Assembly: GCA_046262355.1 (NCBI GenBank)
Contig: JBHEMX010000025.1
Coordinates: 4,455-68,454, forward strand
DNA from: DATADD01 sp046262355
GTDB taxonomy: Bacteria; Actinomycetota; CADDZG01; WHSQ01
DNA length: 64,000 bases
Direction: 5' to 3'
Within the stretch, counting starts at the first letter, position 1. Every line of letters begins with the position of its first letter. The notes under the pieces were generated by a model that saw nothing but the letters and a program-made list of their open reading frames with translations, was not told the origin of the DNA and ran no database searches. The translations under genes were made by a program, and so were the position numbers. Shown in pieces: positions 25,715-33,662 of this stretch.

Positions 25715-26634
25715 GCCTGCGCCTCATCGACGCCCAAGAGCTTTCCTCTCTGCTGCCGATGCCGGCTGCGATCGACGCGCTCGATCGGGCGTTCGCCTCC
25801 GGAGCGGTAGAGGCCGGACCGCAGCGCACGCACGTGTCCGTCGATGAGGGTGCTGAGCTTCTCGTGATGCCCGCCGTCGGCTCCGCCGGGATCGGCGTGA
25901 AGCTCGTAACGATCGCCCCGGCCAACCCCGGGCGCGGGTTGCCGCTCATCCACGGCCTCTACGTGCTGTTCGCGCCCGGGACGCTCGAGACCGTGGGTGT
26001 GATCGACGGGAGCTCTCTCACCGGGTTGCGAACGGCGGCGGTGTCGGGGGTGGCGACGCGCCATCTCGCGCGCGACGGCGCCCACCGCCTGGTCCTCTTC
26101 GGGGCCGGCGCGCAGGGGTACTCGCACCTGGATGCCATGGGCGCCGTGCGCCCCATAGACGACGTTAAGGTCGTGTCGAGAACCACGGCGACCGCACAGA
26201 AGCTGGTGGCCCGCGCGCGCTCGATGGGATTGACGGCAGACGTGGCGGAGCCGGACGCGGTGAGCGACGCCGACATCGTCTGCACCTGCACGACGAGCGA
26301 CCGTCCGGTCTTCGATGGCTCGAGGCTGGCACAGGGCGCACATGTCAACGCGGTCGGCGCCTACCAGCCGCACGCGCGCGAGCTCGACGACGCGGTCATG
26401 GGGCGCGCCGGTTCCGTGGTCGTCGAAACGCGCTCGTCGGCGCTCGCCGAGGCGGGCGACGTCGTGCTTCCGCTCGAGGCGGGAGTGCTCGACGAAGACG
26501 CTGTGGTCGAGCTGGCAGAGGTCGCGCGGGGGGACTGGGGGCGAACCGGGGATGACGCCATCACGGTGTTCAAGTCCGTCGGCGTTGCGTTCGAGGACCT
26601 CGTGATCGCACGCGCGGCCTTCGGCGCGGCCTAA
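25711..26634 (+). CDS. Ornithine cyclodeaminase / mu-crystallin family protein
   Basis: 307 aa with a Rossmann NAD(P) motif (LVLFGAGAQGYSHL) and the family blocks LLVMPAVGSAGIGVKLVTI, GSSLTGLRTAAVSGVATRHL, DIVCTCTTSDRPVFDG and HVNAVGAYQPHARELD. Members include ornithine cyclodeaminase, alanine dehydrogenase and ketimine reductase; the substrate cannot be told here. The TTG start overlaps the livF stop, so it is the last gene of the liv operon. Its product may use or interconvert the imported amino acid. Confidence 0.88.
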   Translation: MSLRLIDAQELSSLLPMPAAIDALDRAFASGAVEAGPQRTHVSVDEGAELLVMPAVGSAGIGVKLVTIAPANPGRGLPLIHGLYVLFAPGTLETVGVIDGSSLTGLRTAAVSGVATRHLARDGAHRLVLFGAGAQGYSHLDAMGAVRPIDDVKVVSRTTATAQKLVARARSMGLTADVAEPDAVSDADIVCTCTTSDRPVFDGSRLAQGAHVNAVGAYQPHARELDDAVMGRAGSVVVETRSSALAEAGDVVLPLEAGVLDEDAVVELAEVARGDWGRTGDDAITVFKSVGVAFEDLVIARAAFGAA

Positions 26635-27299
26635 GGCGAGCTTGACTGCTCGCACACCTCGCGCATCGCCCAATGGCCGGAGATCGCCGCCTCCACATCG
26701 GGCGGGACGCAGCGTGCATCGATGCCTCCCCGGCTCCTCGTCCACGGCAGCGCGGTGAGGTAGCGCCGGCGGAGACCGGTGTAGGGGCAGGGGTCGCGCA
26801 CCGGGTCGAACGTCAACACGTCGCTCTCGACGCTCCAGCGGTAGACACCCTCCATGCTGGTGCAGCTCGGATCGTTGAACAACGTCACTCGGCCGTTCGA
26901 GACGTCGGCGTGGCCCGAGTTCCTGTAGCCGTCCTGCGGATGGAGCATGAAGAACCTCCCGGAGTCGAACGTCAGCACCTCGCGGCCCGCGAGCATCCTG
27001 TAAGGGGGACAGCGCCTGCACTTGCCCTCGAGGGAGGCGAGGCGTTGGGGGATCGTCCGGATGTAGGTCCCGTCGAGCGCCGTCGGTTCAACGGGAGGCA
27101 GAGGGGTCGTGAAAGGGTACGGCTCGATGTCGCAGCGCTCCCAGCCGCGCGCGTAACAGGAGCCCGAGGCGTCGGCGGACGCCCGATCCGCGCGCCCAGG
27201 CGAGGTCTCATCGGGCGCGCCGGGCGTGCAACCCGCGGTGATCATCAGCGCGCCCGCGAGCGCGCCTACGACCCTTCTCGGCGCGCCGGCGATGCTCAT
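26631..27299 (-). CDS. Predicted lipoprotein, lipocalin-like, hypothetical
   Basis: 222 aa. Signal and lipobox ALAGALMITAGCTPG. The mature part contains cysteines likely to pair (CYARGWERC, GKCRRCPP, CTSMEG, DPCPYTG) and blocks such as LDGTYIRTI, GRVTLFNDPSCTSMEGVY and DVLTFDPVRDPCPYTG, which resemble beta-strand repeats of lipocalin-like 'YTGSW' proteins. No enzyme motif. It overlaps the OCD gene by four bases tail to tail and is divergent from the oxidase at 27311. Confidence 0.65.
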   Translation of the reverse strand: MSIAGAPRRVVGALAGALMITAGCTPGAPDETSPGRADRASADASGSCYARGWERCDIEPYPFTTPLPPVEPTALDGTYIRTIPQRLASLEGKCRRCPPYRMLAGREVLTFDSGRFFMLHPQDGYRNSGHADVSNGRVTLFNDPSCTSMEGVYRWSVESDVLTFDPVRDPCPYTGLRRRYLTALPWTRSRGGIDARCVPPDVEAAISGHWAMREVCEQSSSP

Positions 27300-27310
27300 A
27301 GGATGGCGCG

Positions 27311-28357
27311 GTGCCGGAGGATGTCGAGTTTGCGGTCATCGGAGCGGGCATGGCGGGAGCGGCCACGGCGCGCGCGCTGGCGCGCGCCGGAAAGGAAGTC
27401 ATGCTCTTCGAGCAGTTCTCGCCCGGGCACAAACGAGGGTCGAGTCATGGTGCGTCCCGCATCTTTCGATTCTCCTATCACGAGGCCACATACGTTCGCA
27501 TGGCGATGGGCGCGTTGAGCCTGTGGCGCGAGCTCGAGGACGAGGTCCGGCGGGAGCTCGTCGTAATGACCGGAGGGCTCGACGCCGGCGGGAAGCTCGA
27601 CGAACACATCGACGCGCTCAGAGAGTGCGGAGCGACGTTCGAGGTGCTCGACGGCTCTGAGGCGTCCGAGCGGTTCCCTGCCGTGAGCTTCCCGGCGGGC
27701 GAATCCGTGCTGTTCCAGCCGGACGCGGGCATAACGCGCGCCGACGAGGCCGTGCGGGCGTTCCTGTCCTCGGCGACCGCGCACGGCGCCCGGGTGCGCT
27801 TCGAGACGCCGGTGCTGCGGCTCGAACCGTCAGACGATCACGTCTCGATCGAGTTGGGGGACGGCAGGATCCGGGCCCAAGTGGCCGTCGTTGCCGCCGG
27901 TGCGTGGGCCAAACCGCTGCTCGCGACCGCCGGCATCGATCTGCCCGTGACGCCCACCCGTGAGACCGTCGCCTACTTCGCCCTTGCCGACGAGATGTCG
28001 GTGCCCACCCTTGTCGACTGGATCCATCCGGCCTTCTATGCGCTGGCGGACCCCGGGCGCGGGCTCAAGGCCGGGCTGCATCACGCCGGTCCACCGATAG
28101 ATCCGCGCGAGGAGGGAACGATCAACGAGGAGACCGTCGCGGAGCTCGAGCGTCGGATCGCCGAGCGCTATCCCGCATCGGAGCCGCGCGCGACGCGCGC
28201 CGAGACGTGCCTCTACACGAACACGCCCGACGAGCGCTTCATCCTCGAACGGCGTGGGCAGGTGGTGATCGGCTCGGCATGTAGCGGCCACGGCTTCAAG
28301 TTCGCTCCGCTCACGGGCAGGCGCCTGGCGGATCTCGCGCTCGGCGCGCCTCCCTAG
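27311..28357 (+). CDS. FAD-dependent oxidase, monomeric sarcosine oxidase-like
   Basis: 348 aa. N-terminal Rossmann FAD motif FAVIGAGMAGAATARALARA, then GSSHGASRIFRFSYHE, which is characteristic of monomeric sarcosine oxidase/N-methyl-tryptophan oxidase. The C-terminal GSACSGHGFKFAPLTG contains the Cys that carries covalent FAD in that family. Likely oxidises an N-methyl amino acid to aldehyde and H2O2 in the cytosol. GTG start 11 bp from the divergent lipoprotein gene. Confidence 0.88.
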   Translation: MPEDVEFAVIGAGMAGAATARALARAGKEVMLFEQFSPGHKRGSSHGASRIFRFSYHEATYVRMAMGALSLWRELEDEVRRELVVMTGGLDAGGKLDEHIDALRECGATFEVLDGSEASERFPAVSFPAGESVLFQPDAGITRADEAVRAFLSSATAHGARVRFETPVLRLEPSDDHVSIELGDGRIRAQVAVVAAGAWAKPLLATAGIDLPVTPTRETVAYFALADEMSVPTLVDWIHPAFYALADPGRGLKAGLHHAGPPIDPREEGTINEETVAELERRIAERYPASEPRATRAETCLYTNTPDERFILERRGQVVIGSACSGHGFKFAPLTGRRLADLALGAPP

Positions 28358-28449
28358 CAGCAGCAGCAGCGCCGAGTGGGAGAGTTGCCGTATACGGGAT
28401 CTGGCACCCATCCCTCGACGTTCGCGCGCGCCCAATAGGGTGGCGCGCC

Positions 28450-29532
28450 ATGCATAGCCACGTGATCACGCAGCCGCTGCGCATCATGGGAGACGGAGAG
28501 AACGTTGCCGACGGCCCGCTCCCACAAGGTCTCGATGCCGGGACGCTGCTCGAGCTGTGGCGTTCTATGGTCCTGCTGCGGACTTTCGATGAGCGCGCCG
28601 TCTCCTTGCAGCGCCAGGGACGCATCGGCACCTATCCGATGTTCTCCGGCGAGGAGGCGACCCAGGCCGGCCCCTTGCTTGCCTGCGACGATCGTGACTG
28701 GCTCTTCCCGTCGTACCGGCAGAACGCGATCGGCATCCTGCGCGGCATACCGCCGTCGACGATCTACAAGTACCGGCGAGGCTACGGCGGTCCCCACGGT
28801 TTCTGGGACCCGCGTCTTCATCGCGTCGCCCCCATCTGCATCCCCATCGCGACGCATCTGCCGCATGCGGTCGGGCTCGCATGGGCCGCGAAGCTGAGGC
28901 GCGATCCGATAGCGGTCCTCACCTGGTTCGGTGACGGAGCCACCTCGGAGGGTGATTTCCACGAAGCGATGAACTTCGCCGCCGTGTTCAAGGCGCCGGT
29001 GGTGATGTTCTGCGTCAACAACCAGTGGGCGATATCGACTCCCGTTCACCGCCAGATGGCGACGGAGACGATCGTCGAGAAGGCCGCGGCCTACGGCATG
29101 GCCGGCATCATGGTGGATGGCTTCGACGCGATCGCATGCTGGCGCGCGACCGTAGAGGCGCTCGAACGGGCGCGCTCCGGGGACGGGCCGACCCTCATCG
29201 AGGCGTACTGCTATCGCCTCGGCCCACACGGCACCGCCGACGATCCGAGCCGTTATCGCGACGAGTCTGAGACCGAGCGCTGGGGCGCGCTCGAGCCGGT
29301 GGCCCGCATGGCGTCGTTCCTACGCCGCGTCGGCTGTCTCGAAGAGTCCAGCGAGCGGGAGGCGTGGACCTCCGCGCGCCGCACCATCGCCGCCGCGGTC
29401 GCCGAGCTCGAAAGTGCCACCCCGCCGAGCTCGGACGTGCTGTTCGACCATGTCTACGCGTCGAAGCTGCCGTGGACGCTCGCCGAGGGAAGAGCCGCCG
29501 AGCGGCGGTGGAGGAGCGACGCCCGCCCCTAA
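28450..29532 (+). CDS. Thiamine-dependent dehydrogenase E1 component, alpha subunit
   Basis: 360 aa, PDH/BCKDH E1-alpha type. TPP motif GDGATSEGDFHEAMNFAAVF...NN, substrate loop YRLGPHGTADDPSRYRD (phosphorylation-loop region in eukaryotes), FPSYRQNAIGILRG and THLPHAVGLAWAA. E1-beta and E2 normally follow in the operon but are absent; the next gene is convergent DUF554. It must use a beta subunit encoded elsewhere or be an orphan. ATG start at 28450. Confidence 0.88.
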   Translation: MHSHVITQPLRIMGDGENVADGPLPQGLDAGTLLELWRSMVLLRTFDERAVSLQRQGRIGTYPMFSGEEATQAGPLLACDDRDWLFPSYRQNAIGILRGIPPSTIYKYRRGYGGPHGFWDPRLHRVAPICIPIATHLPHAVGLAWAAKLRRDPIAVLTWFGDGATSEGDFHEAMNFAAVFKAPVVMFCVNNQWAISTPVHRQMATETIVEKAAAYGMAGIMVDGFDAIACWRATVEALERARSGDGPTLIEAYCYRLGPHGTADDPSRYRDESETERWGALEPVARMASFLRRVGCLEESSEREAWTSARRTIAAAVAELESATPPSSDVLFDHVYASKLPWTLAEGRAAERRWRSDARP

Positions 29533-29594
29533 CCGAGCGTGCCACTGCGCCGCCCGGCCGGTTTCGCTGGACCTCTGATCCTGTACCCCCGCCG

Positions 29595-29631
29595 AACTCG
29601 GTGGAGGCGCAATGGTCGCCTCCACCGAGTT
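29595..29631. terminator. Perfect 15-bp hairpin between convergent genes
   Basis: AACTCGGTGGAGGCG-CAATGGT-CGCCTCCACCGAGTT, a 15-bp perfect stem with a 7-nt loop, lies between the E1-alpha and DUF554 stops. No T-tract on either side; a bidirectional terminator is the likely role. Confidence 0.75.
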
Positions 29632-29704
29632 GCCCGGCGCGCCGCCCGACCTCGGTCCCTCGAGACCTCGATCGCCGACCTCTGAGTCTGCACCCGGAGC
29701 CGCT

Positions 29705-30451
29705 CTAGACCACCGCCTCGACGAGGCCCGCGAACAGCGGCGCCAGCAACAGCGCCGGCAGCAGGTTCACCACGCGTATCTCGGCGATGTCGAGCAGGCG
29801 CAGCGCGATGCCCATCACGAGGAGGCTGCCGACCGCGCCGAGCTCGGCGAGCACCTCTGCGGTCATCAGGGGCGCGACCAGCGACGCGCCCAGCGTCACA
29901 AGTCCCTGGTACGCAGCGATCGTCACGAGCGAGCCGAGCACGCCCCAGCCGTATACGGATGCGAAGCCGATCGACGCGACGCCATCGAGCGCGCTCTTGA
30001 TCGCAAGCAGCCGGATGCTTCCGCCGAGACCATCCTGGATAGCGCCGAGGATCGTGAGGGGACCGACGCAGAAGACCGTCGACGCGACGACGAAGCCCTC
30101 GACGAAGCGAGAGCGCGAACCCAGCGTCTCGATCTCTTCCTCGACATGGAAGCGATCGCGCAGGCGCTCGCCGACGCGCTCGAGGCGCTCCGCGAGATGC
30201 AGGGCCTCACCGGCAACACCTCCGCAGATGATCGCCGCGATCATGATGATGAAACGCCTGAGCCCCGCGTCGGCATCGAAGAGTGGCTCGAGTCCCACCA
30301 CCGCGACCGCGAGCGTCACCAGTCCCAGACCTTGCATGATGGTTCGGCGCATGGTCTCCGGAAGGCGGTCGCCGATGAACACGCCGGCGACGCCTCCCAC
30401 GGCCACGGCGATCACGTTGATCACGGTGCCGAGCCCCGTCACTCCGAGCAT
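29705..30451 (-). CDS. DUF554 family membrane protein
   Basis: 248 aa, seven or so hydrophobic segments. The DUF554 (YdfK/YqgA) pattern is clear: LGTVINVIAVAVGGVAGVFI at the start, RRTIMQGLGLVTLAVAVVGL, FVVASTVFCVGPLTILGAIQ, LLAIKSALDGVASIGFAS and GSLLVMGIALRLLDIAEIRV. Function unknown; proposed transporters. Divergent from the UDG gene. Confidence 0.9.
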   Translation of the reverse strand: MLGVTGLGTVINVIAVAVGGVAGVFIGDRLPETMRRTIMQGLGLVTLAVAVVGLEPLFDADAGLRRFIIMIAAIICGGVAGEALHLAERLERVGERLRDRFHVEEEIETLGSRSRFVEGFVVASTVFCVGPLTILGAIQDGLGGSIRLLAIKSALDGVASIGFASVYGWGVLGSLVTIAAYQGLVTLGASLVAPLMTAEVLAELGAVGSLLVMGIALRLLDIAEIRVVNLLPALLLAPLFAGLVEAVV

Positions 30452-30506
30452 CGTGGGAAGCTACCAGGGAGGCAACGAAAGGAGCGCTAACGGGAGCCGT
30501 GGCGAA

Positions 30507-31193
30507 GTGAACATTTCAGTCCTCCAAGCGCTCTCCGAGGAAGTGGTCGAGTGTCGCGCGTGTCCGCGACTCGTGACGTGGCGCGAGGCGGTCGCGCGCG
30601 ACAAGCGAGCATCGTTCGCGCACGAGGCCTACTGGGGGAGGCCGGTGCCGAGCCTCGGCGACGCGCGCGCTCGTCTCCTCGTTGTAGGGCTGGCGCCCGC
30701 CGCACACGGCGGCAACCGCACGGGCCGCATCTTCACGGGAGATCGTTCGGGCGACTGGCTGTTCGCATCGCTGTTCCGCTGCGGCTTCGCGAATCAACCA
30801 CACTCCCGCCGACGCGGCGACGGTCTGCAGCTGATCGATTGCTACATCGCCGCAGCGGTGAAGTGCGCGCCGCCGGCCAACAAGCCGACGCACGAAGAGA
30901 GGGATCGCTGCTCACGTTATCTCGTGCGCGAGATGACGCTCCTCGAAGACCTCGAGGTAGTGGTCGCGCTGGGCGGGTTCGCGTGGGACGCGCTGCTTCG
31001 GGTCCTGGCGATCCTGCGCGGCGCGCCGGTGAAGCCGAGGCCCGTCTTCGGCCACGCCGCAGAGGTGAAGGTCGATGCGCTGACGCTCATCGGCTGCTAT
31101 CACCCGAGCCAGCAGAACACCTTCACGGGAAAGCTGACGGAGGAGATGCTCGAGGCGGTGTTCCGGCGCGCCGGTCAGCTCACGAGGACTTGA
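30507..31193 (+). CDS. Uracil-DNA glycosylase family 5 (UDGb)
   Basis: 228 aa. Iron-sulphur cysteines CRACPRLVTWRE and further Cys in KCAPP and ERDRCSRYL. Motif A is GLAPAAHGGNRTGRIFTGDR, with Ala-Ala where family 4 has acidic or amide residues, which marks family 5; motif B is CYHPSQQNTFTGKLT. Removes uracil, hypoxanthine and other deaminated bases from DNA. The GTG at 30507 precedes the first cysteine by about 17 residues, as expected. Confidence 0.92.
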   Translation: MNISVLQALSEEVVECRACPRLVTWREAVARDKRASFAHEAYWGRPVPSLGDARARLLVVGLAPAAHGGNRTGRIFTGDRSGDWLFASLFRCGFANQPHSRRRGDGLQLIDCYIAAAVKCAPPANKPTHEERDRCSRYLVREMTLLEDLEVVVALGGFAWDALLRVLAILRGAPVKPRPVFGHAAEVKVDALTLIGCYHPSQQNTFTGKLTEEMLEAVFRRAGQLTRT

Positions 31194-31202
31194 CCGCGGC
31201 TC

Positions 31203-31221
31203 TTAGGGCGGCCTAACATCG
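31203..31221. promoter_or_regulatory. Candidate iron box (DtxR/IdeR-type operator)
   Basis: TTAGGGCGGCCTAACATCG matches the DtxR/IdeR consensus TTAGGTTAGCCTAACCTAA at 13 of 19 positions, including both TTAGG and CCTAA arms with the right 4-bp spacing. It ends 9 bp before the ATG of the lipoprotein-FTR1 operon, where repressor binding would block transcription. A DtxR/MntR-family regulator lies 6 kb away. Not tested against genome background. Confidence 0.55.
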
Positions 31222-31230
31222 GCTCGCCTA

Positions 31231-32376
31231 ATGAGAATCCTACGGTCGGCCGAAGAAACGTGTCGGGGGACGGTCGGGCGCCTTGCGGCGCTCTTGGGCG
31301 CCGCCGCCCTCTTGCTCGCGGGGTGCGGGCAGGACGGGGACGGCGCCTCCGCTCCCTCGGCGTCCGGGAACGAGGAGTCGACCTCCGCCGGCGAGCTCGG
31401 AGCCGAGGAGGTCGACTTCGGCGCGTCGCTGGCGCAGATCCGCGCACATCATCTCGTGTCGCTGGACCTCTACGAGGCGGGACGGTTCGGGGATGCGCTG
31501 CTCCACGCGACCCATCCCATCGACGAGCTCCTCGCCGCCGTTCAGGGCGGGCTCGAGGAGCACGACGCAGGCGTGGCGGGCGCTCTCGAGCAGACCCTTC
31601 GCCGGGCGACGACCGCGATCCAAGAGCGCGTTGCGCCCGCCAAGCTGGGCTCGATCTACGCGCGCGCGGCCGCCCTCACCGAGAACGGCGAGACGAGCGT
31701 GGTCGGCGCCGAGACGACGGCATACCGCGCCTCCGTGGTCGCATCCCTCAGCGCGACCGCGGCTCGAGAATACGAAGAGGCGGTCGGCAAGGACGGCCTC
31801 CGGCTGGAGGCCGAGTACCAGGACGGATATGCCTTCGTGCAGGAGGCGCGCCGCCTCTATCAAGAGATAGCCGCCACCGTGGAGGACGAGGAGCCCGAGG
31901 AGGCGGAGGAGATCGAAGAGGCCTTCGCCGGCCTCGCACAGGCGCTCCCGTCGCCCACCCCGCCGCAGCGGCTCGCATCGGTCGAGGACGTCGAAGTCGC
32001 GGCGCGGCTGATCGGGGCAGAGCTCGAGGAGGTCGTGGGCGCGCGCGTGGAGGGAGACTTGGAGACCGACGAGATAGGTGAGGAGATCGATGAGCTCCTC
32101 GACGAGATCGTCGCGACCTACGAGGCCGGAGACGCCGATGAGGCGGCGGAGCTGTCGGCGGAGGCATACCTAGAGAACTACGAGGTCATCGAGGCGGAAG
32201 TCATCGAGCAAGCTCCGGACATCAACGAGGAGCTCGAGCCGCTGCTCGGGGCGGAGCTTCGCAGAAGGATCCAGGACGGTGCCCCGGCGACGGAGATAGA
32301 GGCGATGGTCGAGCGGGCGAAGAAGCTTCTCGACAAGGCGCTCGCGGTGCTGGACGAGGCCGTGGAGCACTCGTGA
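31231..32376 (+). CDS. Lipoprotein partner of FTR1 iron permease, hypothetical
   Basis: 381 aa. Signal and lipobox LLGAAALLLAGCGQDG. The rest is Glu-rich and predicted all-helical, with repeats like FAGLAQALPSPTPPQRLASV and TYEAGDADEAAELSAEAYLE. The latter resembles the N-terminal extracytoplasmic domain of the FTR1 protein next door (ATEEAYEAARNAYLDHFEYV), suggesting a shared iron-handling helical fold. It overlaps FTR1 by four bases, so the two are translated together. Not clearly EfeO (no HxxE peptidase-M75 motif seen). Confidence 0.7.
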   Translation: MRILRSAEETCRGTVGRLAALLGAAALLLAGCGQDGDGASAPSASGNEESTSAGELGAEEVDFGASLAQIRAHHLVSLDLYEAGRFGDALLHATHPIDELLAAVQGGLEEHDAGVAGALEQTLRRATTAIQERVAPAKLGSIYARAAALTENGETSVVGAETTAYRASVVASLSATAAREYEEAVGKDGLRLEAEYQDGYAFVQEARRLYQEIAATVEDEEPEEAEEIEEAFAGLAQALPSPTPPQRLASVEDVEVAARLIGAELEEVVGARVEGDLETDEIGEEIDELLDEIVATYEAGDADEAAELSAEAYLENYEVIEAEVIEQAPDINEELEPLLGAELRRRIQDGAPATEIEAMVERAKKLLDKALAVLDEAVEHS

Positions 32377-33659
32377 CGCGGGGAAAGCTTGCGGCGGTTC
32401 TGTTGCTCACCGTCACACTCCTGTGGCTCGGCGCGCCGGCCCATGCCGCGGAGGTCACTCCCAAGGAGGGGGTGAGGGAGCTCGATCGTTCTCGCGCCCT
32501 CGTCACGCGCAGTCTCGTCCTGTTCGAGCGAGGCGCCACCGAGGAGGCCTACGAGGCCGCAAGGAACGCATACCTCGATCACTTCGAGTATGTCGAGATC
32601 CCGCTCAGGGTTCGGGACGAGGCGCTCACGCTGGAGCTCGAGGAGGACTTTGCAACGCTGCGCAACCAGATCGAGGCGGGCTTCTCTCTCGAGGAGGTCG
32701 AAGCCACCGCCGGCGAGCTGCGACGTGGTCTCGATCGCGTCGAGAGGCGCCTTTCGGAACCGGGGCTGGCCGCGCCGATCCTCGCGTTCGCCTCCGCGTT
32801 CGTGATCCTGTTCCGCGAAGGCATCGAGGCGGTGCTTGTGATCGCTGCGATCCTCGGATATCTCGAGGCGAGCAGGAACAACCAATATCGAGGGGCGATC
32901 CTCAGAGGAGTGGGAGCTGCGGGGATCGCAACGGTTGTCACGTTCATAGCGGCAAGCGTTCTCCTGAACATCGCGCCGGTTCAGCGCGAGCTGCTCGAGG
33001 CTGGAACCGCGATCGCCGCAGTCGTCGTGCTCTTCTACGTGTCTTTCTGGCTCGTCACGCGGCTCGAGCACCGACGCTGGATGGAGTTCGTGAAGGCCAA
33101 GGTATGGACGGCGACGACGACCGGGTCGGCCCTCGCGCTGGCCGCGGTCGGCTTCACGGCGGTTTATCGGGAGGGCTTCGAGACCGTTCTCTTCTACCAG
33201 GCGCTGTTGAGCTTTGCCGAAGGCCTGACGACGTGGGTTGCTCTCGGAACCGCCTCAGGCGCGCTTGCGCTCGGAGTCGTCGCCTACCTCGTCTTCAAAG
33301 CGGGACGGCGACTGCCGGTCAAGGCCTTCCTCACCACGGCCGTCTTGCTCGTGATGGCGCTGTCCGTCGCGTTCGTCGGCAACGCCGTGCGCGCGCTGCA
33401 GCAGGCCGCGCTGCTTCCGGTTCACTTCCTCGGGGACGTCCCCCGGTTGCCTATCTTCCTCGCCGAGCTGACCGGGTGGCACCCCACGCGCGAGACGATC
33501 CTGGCCCAGGCCGCACTCACGGTCGTCTACGTCGCCGGCGCGCTGTGGACCTTCGTCGTGCTCCCGCGGCGCGAGCGACGTTTCGCCGCGGCTGCGCAGG
33601 AACCTGTTGCGCCGGCGCGCACGGAAGAGGAGCAGCACTCCGCGGTCGGCGGGAGTTAG
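32373..33659 (+). CDS. FTR1 family iron permease
   Basis: 428 aa. Signal peptide, an extracytoplasmic helical domain (about residues 30-130), then seven membrane segments. The two REGxE iron-transport motifs are present: FREGIEAVLVIAAILGYL and YREGFETVLFYQALL. Imports ferric iron after oxidation, as in EfeU/FTR1 systems. GTG start overlapping the lipoprotein stop; the operon is preceded by the candidate iron box. Confidence 0.93.
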   Translation: MTRGKLAAVLLLTVTLLWLGAPAHAAEVTPKEGVRELDRSRALVTRSLVLFERGATEEAYEAARNAYLDHFEYVEIPLRVRDEALTLELEEDFATLRNQIEAGFSLEEVEATAGELRRGLDRVERRLSEPGLAAPILAFASAFVILFREGIEAVLVIAAILGYLEASRNNQYRGAILRGVGAAGIATVVTFIAASVLLNIAPVQRELLEAGTAIAAVVVLFYVSFWLVTRLEHRRWMEFVKAKVWTATTTGSALALAAVGFTAVYREGFETVLFYQALLSFAEGLTTWVALGTASGALALGVVAYLVFKAGRRLPVKAFLTTAVLLVMALSVAFVGNAVRALQQAALLPVHFLGDVPRLPIFLAELTGWHPTRETILAQAALTVVYVAGALWTFVVLPRRERRFAAAAQEPVAPARTEEEQHSAVGGS

Positions 33660-33662
33660 CCG

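Noticed and set aside
28354..28375. AGC/CAG run (about four units) as a microsatellite of interest
   Set aside because: Too short and partly within the stop region of the oxidase gene.
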